Source: Devosia subaequoris (GTDB lineage: Bacteria; Pseudomonadota; Alphaproteobacteria; Rhizobiales; Devosiaceae). From it: 64,000 bases of DNA. Positions within the stretch are counted from its first letter, which is position 1; each line of letters opens with the position of its first letter. The stretch is taken from the NCBI RefSeq assembly GCF_014197055.1, contig NZ_JACIEW010000005.1, forward strand, positions 295,889 to 359,888. The letters run 5' to 3'. Shown here piece after piece: positions 18,563 through 27,747 of the stretch. Below the pieces are notes generated by a model. The model was not told where the DNA came from. It made no database searches and saw only the letters and a program-made list of their open reading frames with translations. A program made the position numbers and the translations under genes.

Positions 18563-18670
18563 GATGTTCCCGATATTCGCGGCGTGGTCCCTAAGGTGCC
18601 ATTTTGGCAAGAAAGGGACATGCCTCAATAGGGGATTGACCCCATCATAGGCAATGGCGCTCCACCGGAG

Positions 18671-18705
18671 ATAAAAGGCGCGCACCCCGGGAGGGAGTGC
18701 GCGCC
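18671..18705 (-). terminator. Intrinsic terminator after fda
   Basis: A perfect 9-bp stem GGCGCGCAC/GTGCGCGCC (18677-18685 with 18697-18705) on the minus strand is followed by TTTT. It lies 36 bp after the aldolase stop and isolates the aldolase transcript from the ThiE-like gene. Confidence 0.85.
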
Positions 18706-18741
18706 AGCCACGACGTTGGGTTCGCGGCAAGAAGGAAGGGG

Positions 18742-19770
18742 CTAAGCGGCCCGATCCACATCATTGGTCCATTCGCCAGTGGCAGCGAGGGAGTTCATGT
18801 GAGCCCGGTGGGTGAAGGCCTGGCGTGCGGCCTGGAAGTTCTCGCGACGACCAGCCCAGGTGCGCAAGGCGACATTTTGCAGGGCCCGGCCATAAGAGAA
18901 GGTCATCGGCCAGGGCTTGCCAGCAATGCGGTTCATGGCCGAGAGATGCGCTGTAGCTTCCTCGTCGGTCTGGCCGCCGGAAAGGAAGGCGATGCCTGGG
19001 ACGGCGGCGGGGACATGTTCCTTGAGCACTTCAACGGTGCGGCGGGCGACCTCTTCGACGCTGGGCCGCTCGCGCGAATTGATGCCGGGCAGGATCATGT
19101 TGGGCTTGAGAAGCATGCCAGCCAAATCGACGCCAGCCAGGCGCAGTTCCTTGAACACATTTTCCAGCACATCGCCGGTGACCGTGGCGCAGCGCTCGAT
19201 AGAGTGATTACCCGGTTCACCATCGCCGACCACTTCGGGCTCAACGATGGGGACAATGCCTGCTTCCTGGCAAAGCATGGCATAGCGCGCCAGGACATGG
19301 GCATTGGCACGGATATTGTTGCGGGTGGGGGCGATGTCATTGATGGTTATGACAGCGCGCCATTTGGCGAAACCGGCGCCCAATTCGGCGTAGTGAGCCA
19401 GGCGCTGGCGCAGGCCGTCTAGCCCTTCGGTGATCTTCTCGCCGCCTTCTCCGGGCATTGGAAACGCACCGCGATCGACCTTGATGCCGGGGATGCAATC
19501 GGCATCGGCGAGGATGGCGCGGAAGGGCGTGCCGTCAGCGGCCTCCTGCTTGAGGGTTTCCTCGGTGAGGATGACGCCGGAGATGTAGGATTTCATCGCC
19601 TCGGAGGCGCCGAACAGCATTTCGCGGTAATCGCGGCGCAATTCGAGCGTGTTGGGCAGGTTGATCTTGTCGAAGCGCTTACCGATGGTGCCTTCGGATT
19701 CATCGGCGGCCAGGATGCCCATGCCGGGGGTCATCAATTTCTGGGCAATGGCATTGAGCGACTTGGTCAT
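18742..19770 (-). CDS. fda: Fructose-bisphosphate aldolase, class I
   Basis: A Schiff-base aldolase interconverting fructose-1,6-bisphosphate with dihydroxyacetone phosphate and glyceraldehyde-3-phosphate. The 342-residue length and the N-terminal GMGILAADESEGTIGKRF block are those of the animal-type class I enzyme found in some Proteobacteria. The Schiff-base lysine is expected in MLLKPNMILPG near residue 218. The C-terminal half keeps FLSGGQTDEEAT. It belongs to the leftward carbon-metabolism group with pgk, gap and tkt, but has its own upstream region holding a large inverted repeat (19803-19865). Confidence 0.95.
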   Translation of the reverse strand: MTKSLNAIAQKLMTPGMGILAADESEGTIGKRFDKINLPNTLELRRDYREMLFGASEAMKSYISGVILTEETLKQEAADGTPFRAILADADCIPGIKVDRGAFPMPGEGGEKITEGLDGLRQRLAHYAELGAGFAKWRAVITINDIAPTRNNIRANAHVLARYAMLCQEAGIVPIVEPEVVGDGEPGNHSIERCATVTGDVLENVFKELRLAGVDLAGMLLKPNMILPGINSRERPSVEEVARRTVEVLKEHVPAAVPGIAFLSGGQTDEEATAHLSAMNRIAGKPWPMTFSYGRALQNVALRTWAGRRENFQAARQAFTHRAHMNSLAATGEWTNDVDRAA

Positions 19771-19802
19771 GGCAGTGAAACCTCGGATGTGAACTGCCTT
19801 GG

Positions 19803-19865
19803 AGATTAGACTTTCGTTGGCCGGGATTCGATTAGACCTCCGGATATGAGACGAAAGGCTAATCT
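19803..19865. promoter_or_regulatory. Inverted repeat upstream of fda, possible operator
   Basis: AGATTAGACTTTCGT at 19803-19817 is repeated inverted at 19851-19865 with 14 of 15 bases matching. The 33-base spacer contains a second direct copy of GATTAGAC (19830-19837). The repeat starts 33 bp upstream of the fda ATG and lies between two divergent genes. It could be a binding site for a dimeric regulator of fda or the aldo/keto reductase, or a leader stem-loop. No regulator gene lies beside it. Confidence 0.5.
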
Positions 19866-19986
19866 TGTATGGAAGTTGGGGATGGAACCTGTTGCAGGGG
19901 TTGGCGATTACCGCTGTTCATCGTAAATTGCCGATATCTCCCAGGCGTCCCGGGCGCCGAAAATCACATAAAGTCAGGATATAATA

Positions 19987-20817
19987 ATGGGCACGCAACC
20001 GCATGTGAGCTTCAATGACGGCCGCTCAATCCCGCAACTGGGGCTGGGCGTCTGGCAGACCCCGGACGATGTTGCCGTCGAGATCGTGAGCACTGCGCTT
20101 AAAACCGGCTATCGGCATATCGACACCGCTGCCGTCTATAAAAACGAGGAAGGTGTCGGCAAGGGCATTGTCGCCTCTGGGATAGACCGGGGGGATATCT
20201 TTCTGACCACCAAAGTGTGGAACGAGGACCAGGGGTTTGACGAAACGCTCAGGGCTATGGATGCGAGCCTTAAACGGCTGGGGACCGATTATGTCGATCT
20301 CTATCTGATTCACTGGCCGTCAGCTTTCCGGGGTAAATATATCGAGACCTGGAAGGCGCTGATCCGTCTGCGCGAAGAGGGTAAGGTCAAATCCATTGGC
20401 GTGTCGAACTTTGAGGGCACCTATATCGACGACCTGATCCGCGAAACCGGAGTTACCCCCGCAATCAATCAGATCCAGCTCCATCCGCGTTTCCAGCAGC
20501 AGGCGATGCGCGACAAGCATGCTGGTCTGGGCGTGGTGACGGAAAGCTGGAGCCCGCTGGGGCAGGGCAATGTGCTGGCCGATCCGGTGATCGGCGAGAT
20601 CGCAAAGCGGCACGGCAAGAGCCCGGCCCAGGTGATCATCCGTTGGCATCTCGATCTGGGTCTGGTGGTGATCCCCAAATCGGCGACCCCAAGCCGTATC
20701 GTCGAGAATTTCGAGGTGTTCGACTTTGCGCTCAGCGAGGAAGACAAGGCGGCGATTGCCGGGCTTGATACTGCCGATGGCCGGATCGGCTCGGACCCGA
20801 TGTCGGCGACGTTCTAG
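19987..20817 (+). CDS. Aldo/keto reductase (2,5-diketo-D-gluconate reductase-like)
   Basis: A 276-residue NADPH-dependent oxidoreductase with the complete AKR catalytic tetrad: Asp and Tyr in DTAAVYKNEEGVG, Lys in TTKVWNEDQG, and His in LIHWPSAF. The cofactor segment VIPKSATPSRIVENFE near residue 230 is also present. Length and motifs fit the DkgA/DkgB branch that reduces small ketones and aldehydes such as methylglyoxal or diketogluconate. CAGGA lies just upstream of the ATG. It is the only rightward gene inside the leftward carbon-metabolism block and ends in a shared bidirectional terminator with pgk. Confidence 0.93.
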   Translation: MGTQPHVSFNDGRSIPQLGLGVWQTPDDVAVEIVSTALKTGYRHIDTAAVYKNEEGVGKGIVASGIDRGDIFLTTKVWNEDQGFDETLRAMDASLKRLGTDYVDLYLIHWPSAFRGKYIETWKALIRLREEGKVKSIGVSNFEGTYIDDLIRETGVTPAINQIQLHPRFQQQAMRDKHAGLGVVTESWSPLGQGNVLADPVIGEIAKRHGKSPAQVIIRWHLDLGLVVIPKSATPSRIVENFEVFDFALSEEDKAAIAGLDTADGRIGSDPMSATF

Positions 20818-20823
20818 AAAATG

Positions 20824-20852
20824 AAAAGGCCGGGGTGACCCGGCCTTTTTTT
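20824..20852. terminator. Bidirectional intrinsic terminator (AKR / pgk)
   Basis: A perfect stem AAAAGGCCGGG/CCCGGCCTTTT closes a GTGA loop and is followed by T's on the plus strand and by a T run on the minus strand. It sits between two convergent genes and serves both. Confidence 0.92.
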
Positions 20853-20854
20853 GA

Positions 20855-22057
20855 TTACTTCTTCAGCGCTTCGACGCCCGGAAGGGGCTTGCCTTCCATC
20901 CATTCAAGGAAGGCGCCGCCAGCGGTCGAGACATAGCTGAGCTTGTCCTTGACGCCGGCATGGGCCAGCGCGCCGACAGTGTCGCCGCCGCCGGCGACCG
21001 AGACCAGCAGGTCGTCATGGGTGCGCTTGGCGACGTGTTTGGCGATGGCGACGGTGCCGGCATCGAAGGGCTGCATTTCGAAGGCGCCGACCGGGCCGTT
21101 CCAGACCACGGTGTGGGCGTCGTCAATGGCGGCGTTGATGCGCTCGATGGAGGACGGGCCGATATCGAGGATCATGCCATCGGGGTCGATGGCATCCACG
21201 CCATAGAGGCGGGTGGGCGAATTGGCCTTTAAGTGCCAGGAGACCACAGCGTCGATGGGCAGGATGATGGCGCAATTGGCCTTGTCGGCCTTGTCCATGA
21301 TGCGGCGGGCGGTGTCGGCCAGATCCTTTTCGCAAAGCGATTTGCCCACGCCATAGCCCTGGGCGAAGAGGAAGGTGTTGGCCATGCCGCCGCCGATGAC
21401 CAGGCCATCCACCTTGGTGACCAGGTTTTCGAGCAGGTCGATCTTGGAGGATACCTTGGCGCCGCCGACAATGGCGACGACGGGCTTTTTCGGCTTGCCG
21501 AGCCCGGATTCCAGGGCTTCGAGTTCGGCCTGCATGGCAAGGCCCGCTGCGGCAGGCAGCAGGTGCGCCAGCGCCTCGGTCGAGGCATGGGCGCGGTGAG
21601 CGGCCGAGAAGGCGTTGTTGACGTATACATCGCCCAGGCTCGCCATGCGCCGGGCCAGTTCTACATCATTGGCTTCTTCACCCGGATGGAAGCGGGTGTT
21701 TTCCATGACCAGCACCGAGCCGGCGGGCGCTTCGTCGATAGCGGCCTGGGCCGCACTGACATCAATCCAGTCGGTGGCAACGAAGCCGACCGGATGGCCG
21801 GTTTGTTGGGCGACGGCCGAACAAACCTGTTCGAGCGAGAATTCGGGGTTCACCTGGCCCTTGGGACGTCCGAAATGGCTCAGCAGGATGACCTTGCCGT
21901 CCTTCTTGACGATTTCGCGGATGGTGGGCACCAGCCGCTCGATGCGGGTGGCATCGGTGACCTTGCCGTCGGCGACAGGGACATTGAGGTCGGCCCGCAG
22001 GAGCACGCGCTTGCCCGTCAGATCGAGTTCGTCCAGGGTCTTGAAGCTGATGCTCAT
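20855..22057 (-). CDS. pgk: Phosphoglycerate kinase
   Basis: Transfers phosphate between 1,3-bisphosphoglycerate and ADP in glycolysis/gluconeogenesis. The 400-residue monomer has the substrate loop KRVLLRADLNVPVADG near the start, LLSHFGRPKG near residue 60, the hinge ALESGLGKPKKPVVAIVGGAK near 190, and the nucleotide-binding VAGGGDTVGAL near 365. GGAGG lies a few bases before the ATG. The upstream gap of about 445 bp holds a strong inverted repeat, so it may not be simply co-transcribed with gap. Confidence 0.96.
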   Translation of the reverse strand: MSISFKTLDELDLTGKRVLLRADLNVPVADGKVTDATRIERLVPTIREIVKKDGKVILLSHFGRPKGQVNPEFSLEQVCSAVAQQTGHPVGFVATDWIDVSAAQAAIDEAPAGSVLVMENTRFHPGEEANDVELARRMASLGDVYVNNAFSAAHRAHASTEALAHLLPAAAGLAMQAELEALESGLGKPKKPVVAIVGGAKVSSKIDLLENLVTKVDGLVIGGGMANTFLFAQGYGVGKSLCEKDLADTARRIMDKADKANCAIILPIDAVVSWHLKANSPTRLYGVDAIDPDGMILDIGPSSIERINAAIDDAHTVVWNGPVGAFEMQPFDAGTVAIAKHVAKRTHDDLLVSVAGGGDTVGALAHAGVKDKLSYVSTAGGAFLEWMEGKPLPGVEALKK

Positions 22058-22210
22058 GGTGCTGCCTCCGGGTCAGTTCTTTTCGCGCCGTGGGTAGCAG
22101 AGTGCCACGTTTGGCGGAAGCAGGGACAGCAAATTTCTCTTAAGGCATGGCGTCCGCCAGTCGGGCATGGTTCGAAGCCGCCCGGCCCTTCGGCTTGCGG
22201 ATACACGGTA

Positions 22211-22270
22211 ACGAACGGCCAGTGGCCCAGAAAGATGAACGTTCAAGTGCAAGAGCCACTGGCCGTTCGT
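22211..22270. repeat. 16-bp perfect inverted repeat upstream of pgk
   Basis: ACGAACGGCCAGTGGC (22211-22226) is exactly inverted at 22255-22270, with a 28-base loop. A few further outer bases also pair. It lies in the otherwise empty 445-bp stretch 22058-22502 between pgk and a small membrane-protein gene. A second small GC hairpin occurs near 22385-22401. A 134-codon minus frame crosses the repeat but looks non-coding. Confidence 0.7.
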
Positions 22271-22502
22271 CACGGAAACACGGATTTTCCACGGGTCCGG
22301 ATTCAGGCGGTACCGTTCTTGCAGGTCCGGCTGCCGAGCTTCTACCCGCGTAAAGAGGCGCCCCTCTTCCCGGCCTCCCCGTCCGGCCCTGCGTCGGGGC
22401 CGCGTGCGTGACGGGGATGGGGGGAGTATGCGGGAGATATTTGGAACGGGGATAAGTCGAAGAACTCGTGACGACAAAGAAATGCCTTTTGTCCCCGGCA
22501 GG

Positions 22503-22790
22503 CTATCCAGCCAAGGGCGAAACGAGTGCGGCGCCCGCCATGTAGAGCAAGGGCGAGATCAGCATCTGCCCGCCCAGCCGCAATAGATCGTCGACCATGA
22601 CATGCTTGGCGAAACCATCGCTGGCGAGGGGCGCGGAGCCGACCTGGGTGAGAATGCGGCGGTGGCGCCAGGTCAGAAAGCCCAGCATGAGAACCGCGGG
22701 CAGCGGGATCAGCCAGGGCATCTGCATCATGCCGAGCAAGAGCCAGATCAGGGGCAAGGTCGCCGAGATGCGCTTGGTGAGGAGGAACAT
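22503..22790 (-). CDS. Small membrane protein of unknown function
   Basis: A 95-residue protein with a long hydrophobic N-terminal half (ATLPLIWLLLGMMQMPWLIPLPAVLML, two helices) and a shorter C-terminal hydrophobic segment (MLISPLLYMAGAALVSP). A central basic stretch, TWRHRRILTQ, is likely cytoplasmic. I do not recognise the family. It lies on the same strand as gap, the glycolipid-binding-like gene and pgk, 63 bp after the former. Confidence 0.6.
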   Translation of the reverse strand: MFLLTKRISATLPLIWLLLGMMQMPWLIPLPAVLMLGFLTWRHRRILTQVGSAPLASDGFAKHVMVDDLLRLGGQMLISPLLYMAGAALVSPLAG

Positions 22791-22853
22791 TATTCATTGC
22801 TCCGTTGCCGACACAGTGCAGCCATTAGGCCGATTTGGTGACAAGGGCGTGAA

Positions 22854-23384
22854 TCAGATTTGCGTGAAGAGGCCGGGATAGTTCGTCACGAGGCCGTCCG
22901 CCTCGATCTCAAGCACGGCCTCGAAGCTGGCAGATTGGTAGCGGAAATGGCTTGCGTCGAGGCGGGTGTAGATCTGCTCGGAGCGTTTGAAGGAAAAGTC
23001 GGTGGCGTCGATCCAGGCCATGGTGAAGGAGAGCGGTTTGTTGTCCGCCCAGTCACCGCGCCAGATGGGTAGTGAATTGGTTAGAGGGGTGGGCCAGATG
23101 TCGACATCGACGCAGCCGCGCAGGGCCGGGATGGGTTCGGCGCGGTCGTCGGACCAGCCACCGGCGCCATCGGCGAACAATTCGAGGGACTTGCCGTCTG
23201 CACGCTCAATCCTGACCGTGCGGGCGTGGCCGTTCTCATCGAGCTTGAGGCGATAGAACAGGCCGAAATCGGGCCCGATTATCGTGCCGCGAATGCGGGT
23301 GTCGCGGCCATTGGCGATGATGTGGCAATGCTCGAGGGTTTCGAAATCAAGGCCGCGCCAGCGGATGGATCGGTTGAGAATCAT
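22854..23384 (-). CDS. Putative glycolipid-binding protein (PF06475-like)
   Basis: About 176 soluble residues read from the ATG at 23384 (MILNRSIRWRG); an ATG eleven codons earlier is less likely. The sequence follows the family pattern: WRGLDFETLEHC near the start, GTIIGPDFGLFYRL, then PALRGCVDVDIWPTPLTNSLP, and the ending ADGLVTNYPGLF. The family was named for a putative glycolipid-binding fold and its true ligand is unsettled. It sits between gap and pgk, with a palindromic repeat and the gap terminator upstream. Confidence 0.78.
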   Translation of the reverse strand: MILNRSIRWRGLDFETLEHCHIIANGRDTRIRGTIIGPDFGLFYRLKLDENGHARTVRIERADGKSLELFADGAGGWSDDRAEPIPALRGCVDVDIWPTPLTNSLPIWRGDWADNKPLSFTMAWIDATDFSFKRSEQIYTRLDASHFRYQSASFEAVLEIEADGLVTNYPGLFTQI

Positions 23385-23439
23385 TTGGCACCACAGGGTG
23401 ATCCGCTCTTCAGGCACATTGCATCAGCACCTGCCGGCT

Positions 23440-23510
23440 GTCATCCCGGGCCCTGAGCCCGGATCCAAATTGAGATCTCCGGTTGGGCCCCGGCTTAAGG
23501 CCGGGGTGAC
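23440..23510. repeat. Palindromic intergenic repeat (double hairpin)
   Basis: A mosaic palindrome: outer ends GTCATCCC and GGGGTGAC can pair. Inside are one hairpin CGGGC-CCTGA-GCCCG (23447-23461) and another CCCCGGC-TTAAG-GCCGGGG (23488-23506). This layout is that of short intergenic repeats scattered in many alphaproteobacterial genomes (established in general; not confirmed for this genome). It lies between gap and the glycolipid-binding-like gene. Confidence 0.7.
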
Positions 23511-23537
23511 ATTGGTTGAGGATAGGCCGGGTCAACA

Positions 23538-23564
23538 AAAAGGGCGCCCCTTGGGACGCCCTTT
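23538..23564 (-). terminator. Intrinsic terminator after gap
   Basis: On the minus strand the stem AAAGGGCGTCCC/GGGGCGCCCTTT (one wobble pair) with a two-base AA loop is followed by TTGTTG. It lies 22 bp beyond the gap stop codon. Confidence 0.85.
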
Positions 23565-23586
23565 CCAAGTCAGCTTCGCAACCCGC

Positions 23587-24594
23587 TCAGAGCGTCTTGC
23601 CCAGCGCGACGGCAGTATCGGCCATGCGGTTGGAGAAGCCCCATTCATTGTCATACCAGCTCAGGACCGAGACGAAGTTTCCGTCCATTACCTTGGTCTG
23701 ATCCAGCGCCATGGTGGAGGAGTGAGGGTCGTGGTTGAAGTCGATGGAGACGTTGGGGAACTCGGTGTAGCCGAGCACGCCCTTGAGTTCACTATCGGCG
23801 TACTTCTTGATCGCAGCATTGATTTCTTCGGCGGTCACATCGCGCTTGGCGATGAACTTGAAGTCGACGCAGGAGACGTTGGGGGTCGGCACGCGGATGG
23901 AGACGCCGTCGAGCTTGCCCTTGAGTTCGGGGAGCACCAGGCCGATGGCCTTGGCAGCGCCGGTCGAGGTCGGGATCTGCGAGAGCGCAGCCGCGCGGCC
24001 GCGATAGAGATCCTTGTGCATGGTGTCGAGGGTGGGCTGGTCACCGGTATAGGAATGGATGGTGGTCATCATTCCCTTTTCGATGCCGAACTCCTTGTGC
24101 AGCACATAGGCCAGCGGGGCCAGGCAGTTGGTGGTGCACGAGGCGTTGGAGATGACCACGTCATCCTTGGTGAGGCTGGCATGGTTGATGCCATAGACGA
24201 TGGTCTTGTCTGCGCCGTCCCCGGGCGCCGAAATGACCACCTTCTTGGCGCCGGCCTTGAGGTGCGCGCTGGCCTTTTCCTTGGAGGTGAAGATGCCGGT
24301 GCATTCCAGCGCGATGTCGACGCCCATCTCACCGTGCGGCAGTTCAGCCGGATCGCGGACGGCAGTGACCTTGATGGGGCCGCGGCCGACGTCGATGGTG
24401 TCGCCTTCGACGGTTACCTTGTGCGGGAAACGACCGTGCACGCTATCGAAGCGCAAAAGGTGGGCATTGGTTTCGACCGGGCCGAGATCGTTGATGGCCA
24501 CCACTTCGATGTCGGTGCGGCCCGACTCGATGATGGCCCGGAGGACATTGCGGCCGATACGACCAAATCCATTGATGGCGACGCGAACTGCCAT
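23587..24594 (-). CDS. gap: Glyceraldehyde-3-phosphate dehydrogenase
   Basis: A 335-residue NAD(P)-dependent glycolytic enzyme. The Rossmann start is [16 protein letters not shown], with an Asp in AINDLG at about residue 36 that favours NAD. The catalytic Cys153 is in [12 protein letters not shown] and the partner His in [10 protein letters not shown]. The C-terminal [12 protein letters not shown] is intact. It lies 50 bp downstream of tkt on the same strand, consistent with a tkt-gap operon ended by the hairpin at 23538-23564. Confidence 0.96.
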   Translation of the reverse strand: MAVRVAINGFGRIGRNVLRAIIESGRTDIEVVAINDLGPVETNAHLLRFDSVHGRFPHKVTVEGDTIDVGRGPIKVTAVRDPAELPHGEMGVDIALECTGIFTSKEKASAHLKAGAKKVVISAPGDGADKTIVYGINHASLTKDDVVISNASCTTNCLAPLAYVLHKEFGIEKGMMTTIHSYTGDQPTLDTMHKDLYRGRAAALSQIPTSTGAAKAIGLVLPELKGKLDGVSIRVPTPNVSCVDFKFIAKRDVTAEEINAAIKKYADSELKGVLGYTEFPNVSIDFNHDPHSSTMALDQTKVMDGNFVSVLSWYDNEWGFSNRMADTAVALGKTL

Positions 24595-24644
24595 GTTTTT
24601 GTGCTCCTAGCGGGAGGGGAGGAGAAAAGGGAGGCGCGGCTCTC

Positions 24645-26618
24645 TTACAACTGACTGGTGACGGCTTCAACAACGGCATCGGACGTAATGCCAAAGTGGG
24701 CATAGAGGTCATCGATCTTGCCCGAAGCGCCGAACGAGTTCATGCCGACAAAGCGACCCTTGTCGCCCAGCAGCTTGTTCCAGCTCATCTCGATGCCGGC
24801 TTCAACCGCGACACGTGCCTTGGCCGAACCGAGCACTTCGGCCCTGTAGGCATCGGACTGCTTGTTGAAGAGCTCCATGGAGGGCACCGAGACGACGCGG
24901 GCGGAAATTCCCTTCTCGGTCAGCTCCTGCTGGGCCTCGACGGCAATGGCGACTTCCGAACCAGTGGCGAAGATCACCGCATCGGCGTCGGCGGGGCCGA
25001 CCAGGGTATACGCGCCCTTGGCCGAGAGGTTTTCGGCGGTGTGTTCGGTGCGCACGGTCGGCAGGTTCTGGCGCGACAGGGCGAGAATGGACGGCGTGCT
25101 GTCGGCTTCCAGCGCCAACTGCCAGCACTCGGCGGTTTCCACAGCGTCGGCCGGACGGAAAACCAGCAGGTTGGGGATGGCGCGCATGGCGGACATGTGC
25201 TCGACCGGCTGGTGGGTCGGACCGTCTTCGCCCAGGCCGATCGAGTCATGGGTCATCACATAGATGACGCGCTGGTGCATGAGAGCCGAGAGACGGATTG
25301 CGGGGCGGGCATAATCGGTGAAGCACATGAATGTGCCGCCATAGGGGATCAAGCCGCCATGCAGCGCGATACCGTTCATGGCGGCAGCCATGGCGTGTTC
25401 GCGAATGCCGTACATCATATAGCGGCCGGAGTAATTGTCGGCCTGGAAGGGCAGGGTTTCCTTGGTGTTGGTCAGGTTCGACCCGGTGAGGTCGGCCGAT
25501 CCACCCTGGGTTTCGGGCACAATGGCGTTGATGATTTCGAGCGCCATCTGGCTGGCCTTGCGGCTGGCGACCTTGGGCTTGTCGGCGCTGAGCTGCTGCT
25601 TGTAGTCGTTCATCGCGTCGGCAAAACCGGCGGGCAGATCACCAGCCATGCGGCGCTCGAACTCGGCCTTGTTGGCCGACGCCCCGAGACGGGACAGCCA
25701 TTCTCCGCGCACATTCTGCGAGCGGCGGCCAGCGGCGCGCCATGCTTCGAGCGTTTCGCCGGGCACTTCGAATGCCGGATAGGTGATGCCGAGCGCCTCT
25801 TTGGCGCCCGCCAGTTCCTCAGCGCCAAGCGGGGAGCCGTGGACCTTATTGGTGCCTGCCTTTTTCGGGGCGCCGAAACCAATGGTGGTCTTGGCGGCGA
25901 TCATGGTCGGCTTGTCGGATTTCTTGGCGTCGAGCAGCGCCTTTTCGATGGCGACCTGATCGTGCCCGTCGATCTCGATGGTGTTCCAGCCCGATGCCTG
26001 GAAACGCGCGATCTGGTCGGTACTGTCGGCGTTGGAGACAGCGCCATCGATGGTGATGCTGTTGTTGTCCCAGATCACCACCAGCTTGCTCAGCTTGAGG
26101 TGGCCGGCCAACGCGATGGCTTCCTGGGAGATGCCTTCCATCAGGCATCCGTCGCCTGCCAGGCACCAGGTGTAGTGATCAACAATGTCAGAGCCGAACT
26201 CAGCGGCCAGCTTGGCTTCGGCGATGGCCATGCCAACGGCATTGCCAATGCCCTGACCCAGCGGACCAGTGGTCGTTTCGATGCCCTTGGCAAAACCATA
26301 TTCGGGGTGACCGGCGGTCTTGGAGTCAAGCTGGCGGAAGTTTTTCACTTCCTCGATGGTCATGTCCTCGTAGCCCAGCAGATAGAGCGAGGAGTAGAGC
26401 AGCATCGAGCCGTGGCCGGCCGAGAGGACGAAGCGGTCGCGGTCAGCCCAATTGCTGTCAGCGGGGTCGAACTTCATCACCTTGGTAAACAGCACGGTGG
26501 CAATGTCGGCGCAGCCCATGGGCAGGCCGGGATGGCCGGAATTGGCTTTCTCGACCGCATCCATGCTGAGCGACCGGATCGCATTGGCCAAATCGTTCTG
26601 CTGGGCTGTGTTCGTCAT
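24645..26618 (-). CDS. tkt: Transketolase
   Basis: A TPP enzyme of the pentose-phosphate pathway moving two-carbon units between sugar phosphates. The 657-residue protein has all landmarks: [19 protein letters not shown] at the start, [14 protein letters not shown], the TPP motif [13 protein letters not shown] with a following WDNN, and [16 protein letters not shown] in the PYR domain. It starts the leftward carbon-metabolism group and is immediately followed by gap. Nothing unusual is seen. Confidence 0.96.
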   Translation of the reverse strand: MTNTAQQNDLANAIRSLSMDAVEKANSGHPGLPMGCADIATVLFTKVMKFDPADSNWADRDRFVLSAGHGSMLLYSSLYLLGYEDMTIEEVKNFRQLDSKTAGHPEYGFAKGIETTTGPLGQGIGNAVGMAIAEAKLAAEFGSDIVDHYTWCLAGDGCLMEGISQEAIALAGHLKLSKLVVIWDNNSITIDGAVSNADSTDQIARFQASGWNTIEIDGHDQVAIEKALLDAKKSDKPTMIAAKTTIGFGAPKKAGTNKVHGSPLGAEELAGAKEALGITYPAFEVPGETLEAWRAAGRRSQNVRGEWLSRLGASANKAEFERRMAGDLPAGFADAMNDYKQQLSADKPKVASRKASQMALEIINAIVPETQGGSADLTGSNLTNTKETLPFQADNYSGRYMMYGIREHAMAAAMNGIALHGGLIPYGGTFMCFTDYARPAIRLSALMHQRVIYVMTHDSIGLGEDGPTHQPVEHMSAMRAIPNLLVFRPADAVETAECWQLALEADSTPSILALSRQNLPTVRTEHTAENLSAKGAYTLVGPADADAVIFATGSEVAIAVEAQQELTEKGISARVVSVPSMELFNKQSDAYRAEVLGSAKARVAVEAGIEMSWNKLLGDKGRFVGMNSFGASGKIDDLYAHFGITSDAVVEAVTSQL

Positions 26619-26858
26619 GGGACCGCTCGCTTAAAAAAGGCTTGAAACTGGCGGGAGCGGGCGCTGGGCGCCCCCCTCCCAAAGGCGGGGTTGAGGCATA
26701 ACAGGTTCGTTTTGCCTGTCAATGTCACCAAGGGCCGTAAGCGTTCGGTCCGAGGCCGGAATTCCGGGGGTTCGCCCCGCAATGCAGTTGCATTGACACA
26801 AGGGCTGGGGCAGGCTGGCACAAGTTGGAATCGTCGCGTCTTGAGGGCAGTAGCGGCC

Positions 26859-27146
26859 ATGAGTGAGACGGAACTTGAAGATGGACTGAGCTCGGCCTCG
26901 GCCCGGTTCGACCGGGCTTTGGCGCGATTGGCCACGAGTACCCGCGATCTCAACACCCGGCTGCAGCGTCAGCAGCGCATGGAAGTGGATACACAGCGGC
27001 TGGTGCAGGAGCGCGCGCGTCTGGCCACCGAGCTCGACAAGACCGCTGCCCGCGCCAAACGGCTCGACGATAGTGCGCATGAAGTTTCAAGGCGCCTGGT
27101 CGAGGCGATGGAAACCGTGCGTTCTGTGCTGGCAAAGGCGGAGTGA
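26859..27146 (+). CDS. DUF4164 coiled-coil protein upstream of zapA
   Basis: A 95-residue protein from the ATG at 26859 (MSETELEDGL); the frame is open from 26691 but that part does not look coding. Almost the whole protein is a coiled coil (RFDRALARLATSTRDLNTRL, ERARLATELDKTAARAKRLD). Such genes regularly sit next to zapA in Hyphomicrobiales (recalled association). Only four bases separate its stop from the zapA GTG, so the two are coupled. A role with ZapA in division is possible but unproven. Confidence 0.82.
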   Translation: MSETELEDGLSSASARFDRALARLATSTRDLNTRLQRQQRMEVDTQRLVQERARLATELDKTAARAKRLDDSAHEVSRRLVEAMETVRSVLAKAE

Positions 27147-27150
27147 TCGC

Positions 27151-27522
27151 GTGCCCGAGGTGAATGTCGAAATCAATGGCCGCAAATATCGCATGGCCTG
27201 CGAAGAGGGGCAGCAGGCGCATTTGATCGGGCTGGCCGAGCGTTTCAATACCCAGGTCGAAGGGCTCAAGGGGGCGGTTGGCGAAATTGGTGACAACAGG
27301 CTGACAGTCATGGCCGGTATTGCGGTGCTCGACGAGCTTTCTGAAGCTGAGCGCAAGGTCAAGGCGCTTGAAGCGCAGGTGGCCGAACTGACGCAGGCAG
27401 GACAGGATATCGCCGAGGAACTGGAAAGCACCGAGGCCCGGTTTGCCCGGAAACTGGACGAAGCGGCCGAGGCGCTCGAGGATGTCGCCGAGACGCTGGA
27501 TGGGGCGGTGCCGCTGCCCTAG
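27151..27522 (+). CDS. zapA: Cell division protein ZapA
   Basis: A 123-residue FtsZ-ring-stabilising protein. The GTG at 27151 (VPEVNVEINGRKYRMAC) is preceded by GGAG at 27140-27143, which lies in the end of the upstream gene. The N-terminal globular part carries EINGRKYRMACEEGQQAHL and the C-terminal part is a long coiled coil (ALEAQVAELTQAGQDIAEEL). The neighbourhood zapA, 6S RNA, ygfA is the conserved proteobacterial order and supports the call. Confidence 0.93.
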   Translation: MPEVNVEINGRKYRMACEEGQQAHLIGLAERFNTQVEGLKGAVGEIGDNRLTVMAGIAVLDELSEAERKVKALEAQVAELTQAGQDIAEELESTEARFARKLDEAAEALEDVAETLDGAVPLP

Positions 27523-27600
27523 GCGGGGCGCGTTCACGAGATTGAAAAAGAGCGCATTGTCGCTTTGCACTGGCGCCCGCATGCGCCTATATCTCGTCTC

Positions 27601-27747
27601 GCTGCCCGGCGCGTGAGGACTCACATATCCCCGGGGCCTTAATCGATCCTAAGGGAGCTGTCCCTGACCGGGCCCGTGGGCTCGGACATACGGCGCCCAC
27701 CTACGTAAGTAGGTTCCCGGGATCAGTAGACCCACGGCCAGGGCGGC
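27601..27747 (+). ncRNA. ssrS: 6S RNA
   Basis: Located between zapA and ygfA, the classical position of this regulator of sigma-70 RNA polymerase. The closing stem pairs GCTGCCC (27601-27607) with GGGCGGC (27741-27747, one G-U pair). Between them are the family-like elements GAGCTGTCCCTGACCGGG and a G/C-rich irregular long hairpin with a central open region. The ends are estimated from the closing stem; the true 5' end may be a few bases earlier. No protein frame fits here. Confidence 0.85.

Noticed and set aside
22073..22477. A 134-codon minus-strand frame upstream of pgk
   Set aside because: It crosses the inverted repeat and is Arg/Pro-rich without motifs or a ribosome site. Treated as non-coding.
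24696..26645. A 649-codon plus-strand frame opposite tkt
   Set aside because: Antisense shadow of transketolase; Gly/His/Asp-rich composition typical of such shadows and no domain.
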